Origin: Bordetella parapertussis | GTDB lineage: Bacteria; Cyanobacteriota; Cyanobacteriia; PCC-6307; Cyanobiaceae | NCBI GenBank assembly: GCA_943324725.2 | Contig: CALPMR020000131.1 | Location: 1 to 8,172 of the forward strand | Length of the DNA stretch: 8,172 nt | Reading direction: 5' to 3' | Part shown: positions 1-6,312 of the stretch, one piece after another | Layout of the letters: every line of letters begins with the position of its first letter | Numbering within the stretch: position 1 is the first letter of the stretch | Notes under the pieces: generated by a model | The model's input: the letters and a program-made list of their open reading frames with translations, nothing else | What the model was told of the DNA's origin: nothing | The model's database searches: none | Program-made: the position numbers and the translations under genes

Positions 1-177
1 GTCAGGCTGATCCAAGCAGCACTCATCATTCCTTACCATTGGTCATTGTTGCTGATTCCATCCTGCTGTCTTCGGTGCCTGTCCGACGATCATGCATCAG
101 CTGCTGGGGTCGGCACAATCATCACTAAAAGGTGAGTGGGAGGCATCGCCTTGTCATCGCTGTTGGCCCATTCACAA

Positions 178-217
178 CAAAGTGCAGTGCGATCAAACTT
201 AAAACTCAGGCACTTTG
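178..217. repeat. 8-bp inverted repeat with AT-rich interior
   Basis: CAAAGTGC at 178-185 is the exact reverse complement of GCACTTTG at 210-217. The 24-base interior is rich in A and T. A smaller hairpin, GCACT-TTG-AGTGC at 210-222, competes with the right arm. It could be an operator or an RNA structure, but it may also be chance. Nothing else in the sequence decides between these. Confidence 0.25.
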
Positions 218-230
218 AGTGCTCCATACT

Positions 231-260
231 ATTGAGAAGAAATTGAGCATCCTGCTCAGT
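231..260 (-). terminator. Candidate intrinsic terminator of the cNMP-domain gene
   Basis: Read on the minus strand, the left arm ACTGAGCA (260-253), loop GGA and right arm TGCTCAAT (249-242) form a stem of six perfect pairs plus one further outer pair across a mismatch. It is followed by the T-rich stretch TTCTTCTC (241-234). It lies about 100 nt downstream of the stop codon of the minus-strand gene at 357. The hairpin plus T-rich tail is the classical pattern, but the stem is short and not GC-rich. Confidence 0.42.
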
Positions 261-356
261 CGTCTCAAATGCCTGATGACTCCCTCTTCATGTCAGGATT
301 TGATGGATGTGACGGTTGGGGTGTTCAGAATCGGTGCCTTGTGCTCAATGGTGCTT

Positions 357-1295
357 TCAATTCAGAACCGGTTTGGATTGGGCTTGGGAGACAGGCAGGT
401 CCACCATCTGGTTGGTGGAGGCTATTGCCAATTTCCCATACAGATCCTCGATACGTCGTGCTAACTGGCGCAGGAGACTGCGACTGAATTCAGGCGACGT
501 CTGCAGCAGGCTTTCGAACCGCTCCGTTGTAAACACCAGCAATTGAACCGGCTCCCCTTCGGCCCTGACTTCCGCCCTGCGGTTGTGGTCTGCGAAGTAA
601 GCCACATCACCGATCGGTTCACCGGGAAGCAGTCTGGCCACCTCGATCGGCTGGCCATTGTCCGCGGAACCGCGCCAGACCAGACATTGGCCTTCCAGCA
701 GGATCGCGACCAGATCGGCGGCATCTCCAACCTGAAAGAGGGGAGCCCAGGGCTCCAGTTGCTTCAGCTGGCCCCATCGCACCATGCTGAACAGCGCAGC
801 CGGTGACAGACCGGATGCAAGTGGAACCGTGAGCAAGCGCCTCAGCAGCTCAGGCTCCTTGGAGCTCTCGTCGAAATCGGTGAGTCCGAGATTGGAAAGG
901 TTTGTTGCACCAGCTCGTGGCTGTCGCAGCAGCAGCTCAGCTCTCTGTGGTGAACGCTTGCCTTGTACCCAGAGCACCCATCGTGCCGTATCAGGGTCTG
1001 GATCACCCCAGAGGGAATCGATCACATCGGCGGCGTCCGGCAGATCACCAAGTGCCTTCAAATCGCCCGGATCACTCGCTGGTCCAATCGCCTGTTCCCG
1101 GCGATGCAACTCACCCAGGACCGTGGCTGGGAAATGCTGGAGCAGCTGCTCAAACTGCTGGCGCACGGGCTCTTCGGGTGAAACGGAAATCAGACCAGGC
1201 TGAAGTGTGATGTAAATACTGCTGATCCTTCGATCAATCACAGGCAGCAAGGGATTGAGCAATGGTTCAAGTTTTGCTGCGATCGCCAGGCTCAC
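357..1295 (-). CDS. Cyclic nucleotide-binding-like domain protein without a DNA-binding domain
   Basis: This 312-residue cytoplasmic protein has a C-terminal cNMP-binding-like (Crp/cAMP-sensor) fold at about residues 155-290. It shows the beta-roll glycines (PLFQVGD near 185-191, ILLEGQ near 198-203), a phosphate-binding-cassette-like stretch GEPIGDVAYF (225-234) with Arg239-Arg240, and a closing helix (RSLLRQLARRIEDLY). In classical cassettes this site reads FGE(L/I)A..R(S/T)A. Here Asp230 replaces the ribose-binding Glu, so cyclic nucleotide binding is doubtful. Only about 25 residues follow the fold, so there is no helix-turn-helix and it is not a Crp-type transcription factor. The N-terminal half (1-150) is unrecognised; its first 60 residues look helical. 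The start is GTG at 1295, the only usual start codon downstream of an in-frame TAA near 1362; residues encoded just upstream also look protein-like. Its partner or target is unknown. Confidence 0.85.
   Translation of the reverse strand: MSLAIAAKLEPLLNPLLPVIDRRISSIYITLQPGLISVSPEEPVRQQFEQLLQHFPATVLGELHRREQAIGPASDPGDLKALGDLPDAADVIDSLWGDPDPDTARWVLWVQGKRSPQRAELLLRQPRAGATNLSNLGLTDFDESSKEPELLRRLLTVPLASGLSPAALFSMVRWGQLKQLEPWAPLFQVGDAADLVAILLEGQCLVWRGSADNGQPIEVARLLPGEPIGDVAYFADHNRRAEVRAEGEPVQLLVFTTERFESLLQTSPEFSRSLLRQLARRIEDLYGKLAIASTNQMVDLPVSQAQSKPVLN
1279..1286. repeat. HIP1 octamer GCGATCGC
   Basis: This is a perfect copy of the highly iterated palindrome HIP1, abundant in many cyanobacterial genomes. 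It sits inside the first codons of the cNMP-domain gene. A second copy is at 5091-5098. Together they support a cyanobacterial origin of the window. Confidence 0.7.
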
Positions 1296-1402
1296 TCTGG
1301 CTGCGATCTGTTGCCTCAGCAGGCCAACCTCTGAGGCCCGCCCCAGTGTGGGCGCCAGCGGTTATTCTCCCTAGCGTGAAGCATGAATGCGCGGTGCTGA
1401 CG
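1296..1402. promoter_or_regulatory. Divergent intergenic region with possible back-to-back promoters
   Basis: The 107 bases between the two divergent start codons must hold the promoter of at least one of the two genes. For the plus strand, TATTCT (1363-1368) and TAGCGT (1372-1377) both fit the loose TANNNT -10 box, with no good -35 box 17 bases upstream. For the minus strand, no good -10 box was found. The region is placed by gene orientation more than by motif quality. Confidence 0.3.
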
Positions 1403-1714
1403 ATGACCAGGGTTGTTCGTGTTGGCGCCTGCATCGTCCTGGCGCTGCTTGCCGGGTGTGGACGTCCCGATCCTCAGGCCCTCAAGAAACTGGCCTGCGG
1501 GCAGGCTGCCAAGACATTCGATCTGCAGTCCGTGGGTCAACTCGATGCGCTGCGCAAGGCCCTGGGGCTGGCTCCGGGTGTCGACCCGATCGGTGCCTGC
1601 CGCAGCCTTGGTGTCACGATGGAGCCCACGCCTCAGGGCAACAGCACCGGCACGAGCGCTACCAGCAACGGCAGCGAGAACCGCAGGACCGAGACCAACG
1701 GCCGCGACAACTGA
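1403..1714 (+). CDS. Small predicted lipoprotein of unknown function
   Basis: This 103-residue protein starts with a lipoprotein signal peptide: positive residues (Arg3, Arg6), a hydrophobic core (residues 7-17) and the lipobox LAGC with the lipid-modified Cys at residue 19. The mature part has two cysteines, in LKKLACGQAAK and IGACRSLG, that could pair as a disulfide, with a helical stretch between them. The tail is rich in Ser, Thr, Asn, Gly and Arg and looks disordered. It is expected to be anchored in a membrane facing the periplasm or thylakoid lumen. ATG at 1403 was chosen because it places the signal peptide normally; in-frame GTG codons at 1376 and 1394 would add only 9 or 3 residues. 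It is divergent from the cNMP-domain gene and convergent with the gene ending at 1899. The family was not recognised. Confidence 0.75.
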   Translation: MTRVVRVGACIVLALLAGCGRPDPQALKKLACGQAAKTFDLQSVGQLDALRKALGLAPGVDPIGACRSLGVTMEPTPQGNSTGTSATSNGSENRRTETNGRDN

Positions 1715-1898
1715 GCCGATTGACGCCTTGCCGATAGCCAAGTGGCTGCTCTTGTGCCGGGTCTGTGGCAGCGTCCAGCGAGGACTCGTCCCATCTTGAT
1801 CAACGGCGTGCGACTCCGGCTCCAGCCGCATGGCGTGCCCGCCGATCTCACCGCAAGGCCTCGGACTGGCTGTGATCCCATCCCCGCCTCCTGAGTCG

Positions 1899-2387
1899 TC
1901 AAGCCAGCGCCGTGCTCAGGGCACTCACCAGCAACAGCAAGGGCAGCAGCGATGCCAGGGGGATCAACACAAGGACCAGGCAGCCACCCAGCAGGCTTCT
2001 CGACAGGGTAAGCACCAAGGACCTGCCCAGCAGCATCGGTGGCATGGAGCCGAAGCTGACGCCCTCCAGGCGAGCGGGCTGGCCGAGGCCACTGGCCACA
2101 AGGCGCCACTGCTGGACAACAGCGCAGTCGGCAGCACCAGGGGAAGGCCGCTGCGGCGGGCCCAACTTCTCCGGGCCGTAGACCACGCCCAGCAACGGCG
2201 AGCGAAACGCCGCTCCCAGCTCGGGCAGGTCCCAGAACCGCCGCTGCAACTGAAATCCCAGTTCAGACAACAGCTGATAGGGCCACTCCAGCACTCCCCA
2301 ACCCAGACCCGGCAGCTGCCACGCCCATGGCGGCCAGCCGCCAGGGCACGTTGGCGGCAGTGTGGTGCGAGTCCCTGTATCCACCAC
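1899..2387 (-). CDS. Hypothetical protein with a C-terminal hydrophobic membrane segment
   Basis: This is a 162-residue reading frame with strong G/C preference at third codon positions, as in the surrounding genes. The central part (about 25-110) looks like a soluble domain rich in Trp, Leu, Pro and Gln. Residues about 131-162 form one long or two short membrane segments (LVLVLIPLASLLPLLLLVSA) running to the C-terminus. No signal peptide is visible at the N-terminus, so it may be a tail-anchored membrane protein. The start is uncertain: GTG at 2387 and the next codon GTG at 2384 are both possible, and a TGA lies 18 nt upstream in frame. The first 20 residues are Thr/Pro-rich and not very convincing. 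The DNA upstream has protein-like fragments in other frames, so this could be the 3' part of a longer broken gene. The family was not recognised. Confidence 0.58.
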   Translation of the reverse strand: MVDTGTRTTLPPTCPGGWPPWAWQLPGLGWGVLEWPYQLLSELGFQLQRRFWDLPELGAAFRSPLLGVVYGPEKLGPPQRPSPGAADCAVVQQWRLVASGLGQPARLEGVSFGSMPPMLLGRSLVLTLSRSLLGGCLVLVLIPLASLLPLLLLVSALSTALA

Positions 2388-3168
2388 GGCATTCGTGCCG
2401 GCTGATCAGCCCGCCGTTGACTGAATCCACTGCTGGTTGACATCTTCAGGAACAGCAGCTGCTCAAGCCGGGCCACCGGGTCCTGCAGAGCGAAGGCCTG
2501 GCCATGCCGTTGTGGCGACCGTTGGCCCCAACGGAGGGATAGGGACGTCGAGATCCTTCAGCGAGTCCGTCGTGCTCCTGGCGGGCCCGACGCGCAAGGC
2601 CTTGGGGATGGGTGTTCAGCACAGCCTGTTGCCTGCCGCGCTCGGTTCCATGCCGCGCTCGTCGAAACCCAGATGTGCAAATTGTGCAAATAAACGATCC
2701 ACCAGCCCACGGGTGGACACGATCGTGGGGCCGGAACCAAGGCAGAACAGCAGCCTCGAGCCGCCACTGCCTCTCTCGGCGTGGAGCTGTATGCGGCTGC
2801 AGCTGGCGATCGGCATCGGATCCGAACTCGGGCCCCAGCCATCTTGGCCGCCCCGTCGGAGATCGGCAGCAAAGATTGAACCTGTCCCTCAGCTCCTGCT
2901 CTGAACAGGTCCACTGGCTGTTGCACGGGTCCAGGGTGAACGGCACGGCACATCAGCCACCCTCCCCAGTCCAGGACCTGCCGCCGACCTGGGCAGAGCC
3001 CGGCAGTCCAGCGATCCGCTCTGGGCGAATGCTTGCGTCCGATGCCGATCGGCGGCTTCGTTCTATCGATCGTGTTGGAGCACTGGCCGGATCGTCAGCG
3101 CACTCCTGAAGGCTGGTCAGGGGGGCTGTCTTCCATCGATGGAGCCTCCGACTCGGAGACCATCCCCG
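2388..3168 (-). other. Gene-poor stretch with possible relics of broken minus-strand gene(s)
   Basis: No single frame gives a credible full protein. On the minus strand, protein-like pieces appear one after another in different frames: SEQELRDRF and RLEAAVLPWFRPHDRV (between about 2910 and 2730), then GLVDRLFAQFAHLGFDERG (about 2710-2650), then LKDLDVPIPPLGPTVATTAW (about 2561-2500), then VARLEQLLFLK (2476-2444). This frame switching would fit an old pseudogene with several small insertions or deletions. It could also be chance translation in GC-rich DNA. No protein family could be named. Confidence 0.25.
3132..3158 (-). terminator. Tandem hairpins just downstream of the CDGSH gene
   Basis: On the minus strand, 11 nt after the stop codon of the CDGSH gene, CTCCG-AGT-CGGAG (3158-3146) forms a perfect 5-bp stem. 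It is followed almost at once by the 12-bp palindrome TCCATCGATGGA (3143-3132). There is no T-tract, so this is only a candidate termination or 3'-end stabilising structure. Confidence 0.33.
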
Positions 3169-3465
3169 TCATCGCCACCACTGCCACCAGGGTCTGCCTG
3201 CCGGAACCCGATGGCTGCCATCACAGCGGGGGTAACGGTGAGAGCGTCCGCAACCGCAGAGCAGCACCGTGGCGGCCTCCTTGAGCCGCAGTTCATAGGA
3301 CACCTGGCCACTGCCGAGATGGGCCCCATCGCAGAACCAACCGTGGCGGCTGCGGCCGCAGCCGCAGAGCTGGTGAACGCCGGCTGGCAGGTCCAGGGCC
3401 TGGGGGCCGCCAGGGGAGGAATCGGGATCACTCCCGCCAGCAGGGCAGGGCGCCTGATGTGCCAT
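3169..3465 (-). CDS. Dual CDGSH iron-sulfur domain protein
   Basis: This is a 98-residue protein with two CDGSH (mitoNEET/CISD-type) motifs, each expected to bind a [2Fe-2S] cluster through three Cys and one His. Motif 1 runs from Cys34 to His49 (ligands C34, C36, C45, H49; reads CDGAH). Motif 2 runs from Cys70 to His85 (ligands C70, C72, C81, H85; reads CDGSH). All eight ligands are present. Two motifs in one short chain match the CISD3-like class common in bacteria. The usual Pro two residues before the third Cys is Trp43 in motif 1 but is kept (Pro79) in motif 2. The chain ends in a Trp-rich tail, PWWQWWR. The role is probably electron or cluster transfer in the cytoplasm; the partner is unknown. 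ATG at 3465 is the only start after an in-frame TGA 18 nt upstream. The gene stands alone between gene-poor stretches. Confidence 0.92.
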   Translation of the reverse strand: MAHQAPCPAGGSDPDSSPGGPQALDLPAGVHQLCGCGRSRHGWFCDGAHLGSGQVSYELRLKEAATVLLCGCGRSHRYPRCDGSHRVPAGRPWWQWWR

Positions 3466-3931
3466 GGGATCGCAGGCCTGTCATCGACCGCCACTGTCGC
3501 CCAGATCGGCCATGATCCGCGAGGGTCGCCGGCGGCTCAAGGCGATCGAACAGAGCGAGGGGAACGGAAGGACGAAGGATCAGCGTGGCTTGGACAGCGA
3601 TGATCCGATGGCGGGGCTGTTCAACATGGCGGAAGTCGGGTGAATCATCGGATTGTCTCCGAACGGAGCGGCATGATCTCCGCGTTCTGCACCGCAAAGG
3701 TCGGCGAGCGCTACCCATGCAGGGGCCAACAACGCCTTACCCACACGCCATCGGAGTCGTCGTCGAGATTCACCACCTGATCGGTGGCAGCTGGCCTCGG
3801 ACTGAGGCTGGTCAGATCTCCTGAGGGGATGGTCAATGGTTGATCTCTGCGCTTCGCATCCCTCAAACGCGCCCTGCTGGATCACTGGGTCACAATGCTC
3901 AATTCTTGACCGTTCAGTCCTCTTCTGGTCG
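3466..3931. other. Gene-poor stretch between the CDGSH gene and the polyketide synthase operon
   Basis: Apart from a weak 43-codon reading frame (3512-3643), no supported gene was found. A 101-codon minus-strand frame (3580-3885) is open, but its translation has no recognisable motif and no regular secondary-structure pattern. It should contain the promoter of the CDGSH gene (upstream of 3465 on the minus strand), but no clear -10/-35 pair was found. Confidence 0.4.
3512..3643 (+). pseudogene. Short reading frame with a DDPMAG motif, possibly a truncated gene
   Basis: A 43-codon frame starts with ATG at 3512 and ends with TGA at 3641. The N-terminal half is basic and polar (REGRRRLK) and the end reads DSDDPMAGLFNMAEVG. 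An acidic run followed by DPM-(A/S)-G and a hydrophobic stretch recalls, from memory, the start of DUF2149-type membrane proteins, in which a membrane helix follows; here a stop codon comes instead. It is divergent from the CDGSH gene, 46 nt apart. It may be a remnant, a genuine micro-protein or chance. Confidence 0.22.
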
Positions 3932-3970
3932 GGCTCGTGGTTTTGCCTGAAGGCGCTTGCTTCAGGAGCC
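3932..3970 (-). terminator. Two-tier hairpin downstream of the polyketide synthase operon
   Basis: CCTGAAG (3946-3952) and CTTCAGG (3960-3966) form a perfect 7-bp stem with a 7-nt loop. An alternative outer pairing, GGCTC (3932-3936) with GAGCC (3966-3970), encloses it. The structure lies about 95 nt downstream of the last operon gene's stop codon on the minus strand. No T-tract follows in that direction, so it may be a termination or 3'-end protecting structure rather than a classical intrinsic terminator. Confidence 0.38.
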
Positions 3971-4063
3971 GAGCGCAGCGATCGTCCACAGTCCGTTCAC
4001 AATCTGGACGGAATCAGGGCCGGGAGGCTGAACTGGCAGCCGTTGCCCCAGCCCTGCCCCAGC

Positions 4064-5167
4064 TCATGCCAGCAGGGCCACTTCGACGCAGAGGCCGGGG
4101 CCGAAGGCCATCGCCAGGCAGGGGCCTGGCGCGCCGCTTTGCCGCAGGCGCTCGAGGATGAACAACAGGGTCGGCGACGACATGTTGCCGCAGTCCCGCA
4201 GCACCGAGCGGGAGGGTTCGATCAGGAGGGGATCGAGTCCCAGGGTCTCGGTCACCGCCGAGAGGATGCGGGGGCCACCGGGATGCACGGCCCAGGAGCC
4301 GATGGCTGCGAGCGTCAGGTCATGCTCGGCCAGCCACGCTTCCAGCCAGGGCCGCAGATGCTCGGCGATCAGGTCCGGGACCCGGGGGGACAGGCCCATG
4401 ACAAAGCCGTGATCTTCAATCGCCCACGACATGGCCTCGGCGCTGGCGGGCACCAGCAACGAGCCGCTGGCGATCAGTTGCCGCAGTCCAGGGGCGGAGG
4501 GCGCCTCAGCCGCTGGCCCCTCGCGGGAGGCCACCAGGGCTGCGGCGCCGTCGGCGAACAGGGCATTGGCCACAATCCTCTCCCCCTCCCAGCCGTATTG
4601 CAGGTGCAGGCTGCAGAGCTCGACGGCGCAGAGCAGCACACAGGCCTCGGGATCGGCGCCGGTGAAGCCGGCAGCCACCCGCAGACCGTTGAGAGCGGCG
4701 TGACAACCCATGAATCCCACATGGGTGCGGGCCACGCTGGCAGCCAGCGGCAGGGCGGCCATCAGGGCGAGATCGACGCCGGGCGCATGAAAGCCGGTGC
4801 AGGAGACCGTGATCAGATGGGTGATCCGTTCGGGGGGAACCTGGGCCTGCTCCAGGGCGGCCCGCACGGCCCGCAGGGCGAGGAGCGGTGCTTCCTGCCG
4901 ATAGCGATGCATCCGCTCCCCGGTGCCGGGGCTGCTGGTGCCGAAGAAGCTCTGATCGTTGCCGCAGGTCGGGCCCGTGAGGTCTTCCAGCACGATGTGG
5001 CGTGTTGCGACCCCGGTGCGGCGATGGAGGGTATCGAGCAGCCGACGCCTGGACGGCGAAGCAATCTGCTCCGGCAGGGCCACCCGCGCCGCGATCGCAA
5101 CGGCATCGCTCTGGGTCAGGCGATGGGGGGGCAGGGCCGTGCCCAGGCCATGAATTGTCAGGGACAT
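4064..5167 (-). CDS. Type III polyketide synthase (chalcone synthase-like, probable alkylresorcinol/alkylpyrone synthase)
   Basis: This 367-residue cytoplasmic enzyme belongs to the chalcone/stilbene synthase superfamily. It extends an acyl-CoA or acyl-ACP starter with malonyl units and cyclises the chain. The catalytic triad is complete: Cys155 in GFMGCHAALNG, His295 in WAVHPGGP and Asn328 in CGNMSSPTLLF. The C-terminal FGPG signature is at 355-358. The stretches VSCTGFHAPG (121-130) and VELCSLHLQ (182-190) resemble bacterial long-chain alkylresorcinol or alkylpyrone synthases more than plant chalcone synthases, although starter choice cannot be read from sequence. Length is normal for the family. 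ATG at 5167 was chosen because the chain then starts at the family's usual N-terminus; the frame stays open further upstream with low-complexity Pro/Gly/Arg sequence. The start overlaps the end of the flavoprotein gene by 10 nt, and there is no Shine-Dalgarno site, so translation is probably coupled. It is the last gene of the three-gene operon. Confidence 0.96.
   Translation of the reverse strand: MSLTIHGLGTALPPHRLTQSDAVAIAARVALPEQIASPSRRRLLDTLHRRTGVATRHIVLEDLTGPTCGNDQSFFGTSSPGTGERMHRYRQEAPLLALRAVRAALEQAQVPPERITHLITVSCTGFHAPGVDLALMAALPLAASVARTHVGFMGCHAALNGLRVAAGFTGADPEACVLLCAVELCSLHLQYGWEGERIVANALFADGAAALVASREGPAAEAPSAPGLRQLIASGSLLVPASAEAMSWAIEDHGFVMGLSPRVPDLIAEHLRPWLEAWLAEHDLTLAAIGSWAVHPGGPRILSAVTETLGLDPLLIEPSRSVLRDCGNMSSPTLLFILERLRQSGAPGPCLAMAFGPGLCVEVALLA
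5091..5098. repeat. HIP1 octamer GCGATCGC
   Basis: This is the second perfect copy of the cyanobacterial HIP1 palindrome in the window. It lies inside the N-terminal coding part of the polyketide synthase gene. Because the gene carries the genome's typical repeat, there is no sign of recent transfer from a distant host. Confidence 0.7.
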
Positions 5168-6312
5168 GGCTCTGGGGTGCGGCGTCGGAGGGTGGCACCA
5201 TCGAGATGCTGGAACAGGGGCGCGGTCAGGGCTGGCCAGCGCCCGGCCGCCGCCAGCAGAGCGCGGCTGAGGTCGGGGCGCCGCAGGGCGAAGGCCAGGC
5301 CATGGCAGAGGCGCTGCCGCGACCCGATCAGTCGGGCATGGCGACGGGCCCATTCCCGCTCGAGGCCCCGGCTCCACTCCGCCTGTCCCTGCAGCACCAG
5401 GGGCACGACAGCCAGGGCCCCCACCAGAGCCCAACCCATGCCCTCGCCCGTGAACGGCTCCACATAGCCGGCGGCATCGCCCAGCAACAGCAATCGCGCC
5501 GCCGCCGGCGGGCTGCTCCGGCGGGTGAGGGACGGAGTGGCCCGCCAGGAGGCGCCGGCGGCTTCGGGCAGGGGATTGAAACCGGCCTCGGCCAGCACGG
5601 CGGCGGCGCTGGCAGCCGGACCTCCGGCCGCGATCAGCTGGGGTCGATCGAAGGCCGCCGCCAGGTTCAGATCGCCGGCTTCGTTGCGCACCAGCCCCAC
5701 GTAGCCATGCCGGCCGATGGCCATGTGGATCGTGCCCCTGTCATATCCGCTCACCCCGGCATTCAGCTCGCAGCCGGCGCCGATCCTGGCCCGGGGGTTG
5801 ATCCGCGTCTGGATCGGCAGGTCCGGGCCCAGGCCGGGACTGCCCAGCCCCGTGGCCACCAGCACGACCCGGCCGCTGGTGGTCTGGCACTCCTCACCGC
5901 AGCGCAGCAGCACCTCCCGGCCACCGGGACAGCCAGCTGCCACGGTGGCCTCGGTCTGCAGGCGCAACACCGCTCCGGCGGCAACGGCGGCCTCGCTCAG
6001 GGCCAGGTCCAGGCGGCCCCGGGAGAGGGACCGGCCCATCGGCAGGGCCAGGTCCAGCTGACGGCCTTGCAGGCCGAGATGGATCCGCTCGAGCCGAACA
6101 GCACCCAGATCATCGACCAGCTGACCCAGTCCCGCTTGCTCCAGGGCCTTGAGGGCCACGCCATTGAGGCAGCTGCCGCAGATCTTCCAGCGGGGAAAGG
6201 AGCGCTTCTCCACCAGCAGCACCCGCAAGCCGTGACGGGCCAGTTGGTGGGCGGCCAGGGCACCGGCGGGTCCGGCCCCGATCACGATCACGTCCCAGTC
6301 CGGAGCACTCAT
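5158..6312 (-). CDS. FAD-dependent oxidoreductase of the geranylgeranyl reductase/aromatic hydroxylase-like superfamily
   Basis: This 384-residue flavoprotein starts with a Rossmann FAD motif, GAGPAG (12-17), closed by the ribose-binding Glu35 in VLLVEK. A Cys pair follows in KICGSCLNG (C45, C48), at the place where relatives of geranylgeranyl reductase carry a CGG or CGE motif. The second FAD motif is LLLLGDAAGYVEPFTGEGM (274-292, Asp279). Overall it fits the group 'NAD(P)/FAD-dependent oxidoreductase' next to type III polyketide synthases. By analogy with Streptomyces SrsC it may hydroxylate the resorcinol ring to a quinol or quinone; a reductase role cannot be excluded. ATG at 6312 was chosen over an in-frame start 33 nt upstream because the FAD motif then begins at the usual distance. 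That ATG shares an ATGA with the stop of the methyltransferase gene. The 3' end overlaps the synthase start by 10 nt. Confidence 0.93.
   Translation of the reverse strand: MSAPDWDVIVIGAGPAGALAAHQLARHGLRVLLVEKRSFPRWKICGSCLNGVALKALEQAGLGQLVDDLGAVRLERIHLGLQGRQLDLALPMGRSLSRGRLDLALSEAAVAAGAVLRLQTEATVAAGCPGGREVLLRCGEECQTTSGRVVLVATGLGSPGLGPDLPIQTRINPRARIGAGCELNAGVSGYDRGTIHMAIGRHGYVGLVRNEAGDLNLAAAFDRPQLIAAGGPAASAAAVLAEAGFNPLPEAAGASWRATPSLTRRSSPPAAARLLLLGDAAGYVEPFTGEGMGWALVGALAVVPLVLQGQAEWSRGLEREWARRHARLIGSRQRLCHGLAFALRRPDLSRALLAAAGRWPALTAPLFQHLDGATLRRRTPEPCP

Larger units (their letters stand above)
1..356. other. Gene-free stretch, lower GC than the rest
   Basis: No convincing gene was found on either strand. 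Base composition is visibly richer in A and T than in the following coding DNA. A plus-strand frame is open from base 1 to a TGA near 132, but it has no start codon in the window and its translation (Leu-, Ile- and Cys-rich) does not look like a known protein end. The stretch lies downstream of the minus-strand gene that ends at 357. It holds a terminator-like hairpin (231-260) and an 8-bp inverted repeat (178-217). Confidence 0.5.

Noticed and set aside
1..132. Possible 3' end of a plus-strand gene entering the window
   Set aside because: The frame is open to a TGA near 132 but only 43 codons are visible, the composition (Ile, Leu and Cys clusters) is unconvincing and there is no supporting motif.
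1316..1831. 171-codon minus-strand frame opposite the lipoprotein gene
   Set aside because: It is antisense to a gene with a clear lipobox and has no recognisable domain of its own.
3348..3363. Perfect 16-bp palindrome GGCTGCGGCCGCAGCC
   Set aside because: It lies inside the codons for the first CDGSH motif (CGCGRS), so Cys/Gly/Arg codons in GC-rich DNA explain it without a regulatory role.
3580..3885. 101-codon minus-strand frame between the CDGSH gene and the polyketide operon
   Set aside because: No motif, no membrane or signal segment and irregular composition; not enough to call a gene.
3836..5467. 543-codon plus-strand open frame opposite the polyketide synthase
   Set aside because: It is the antisense shadow of the synthase gene. 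The product is rich in Gly, Gln, Ala, Arg and His without known motifs, as expected from the reverse of GC-rich codons, while the minus strand carries an intact catalytic triad.
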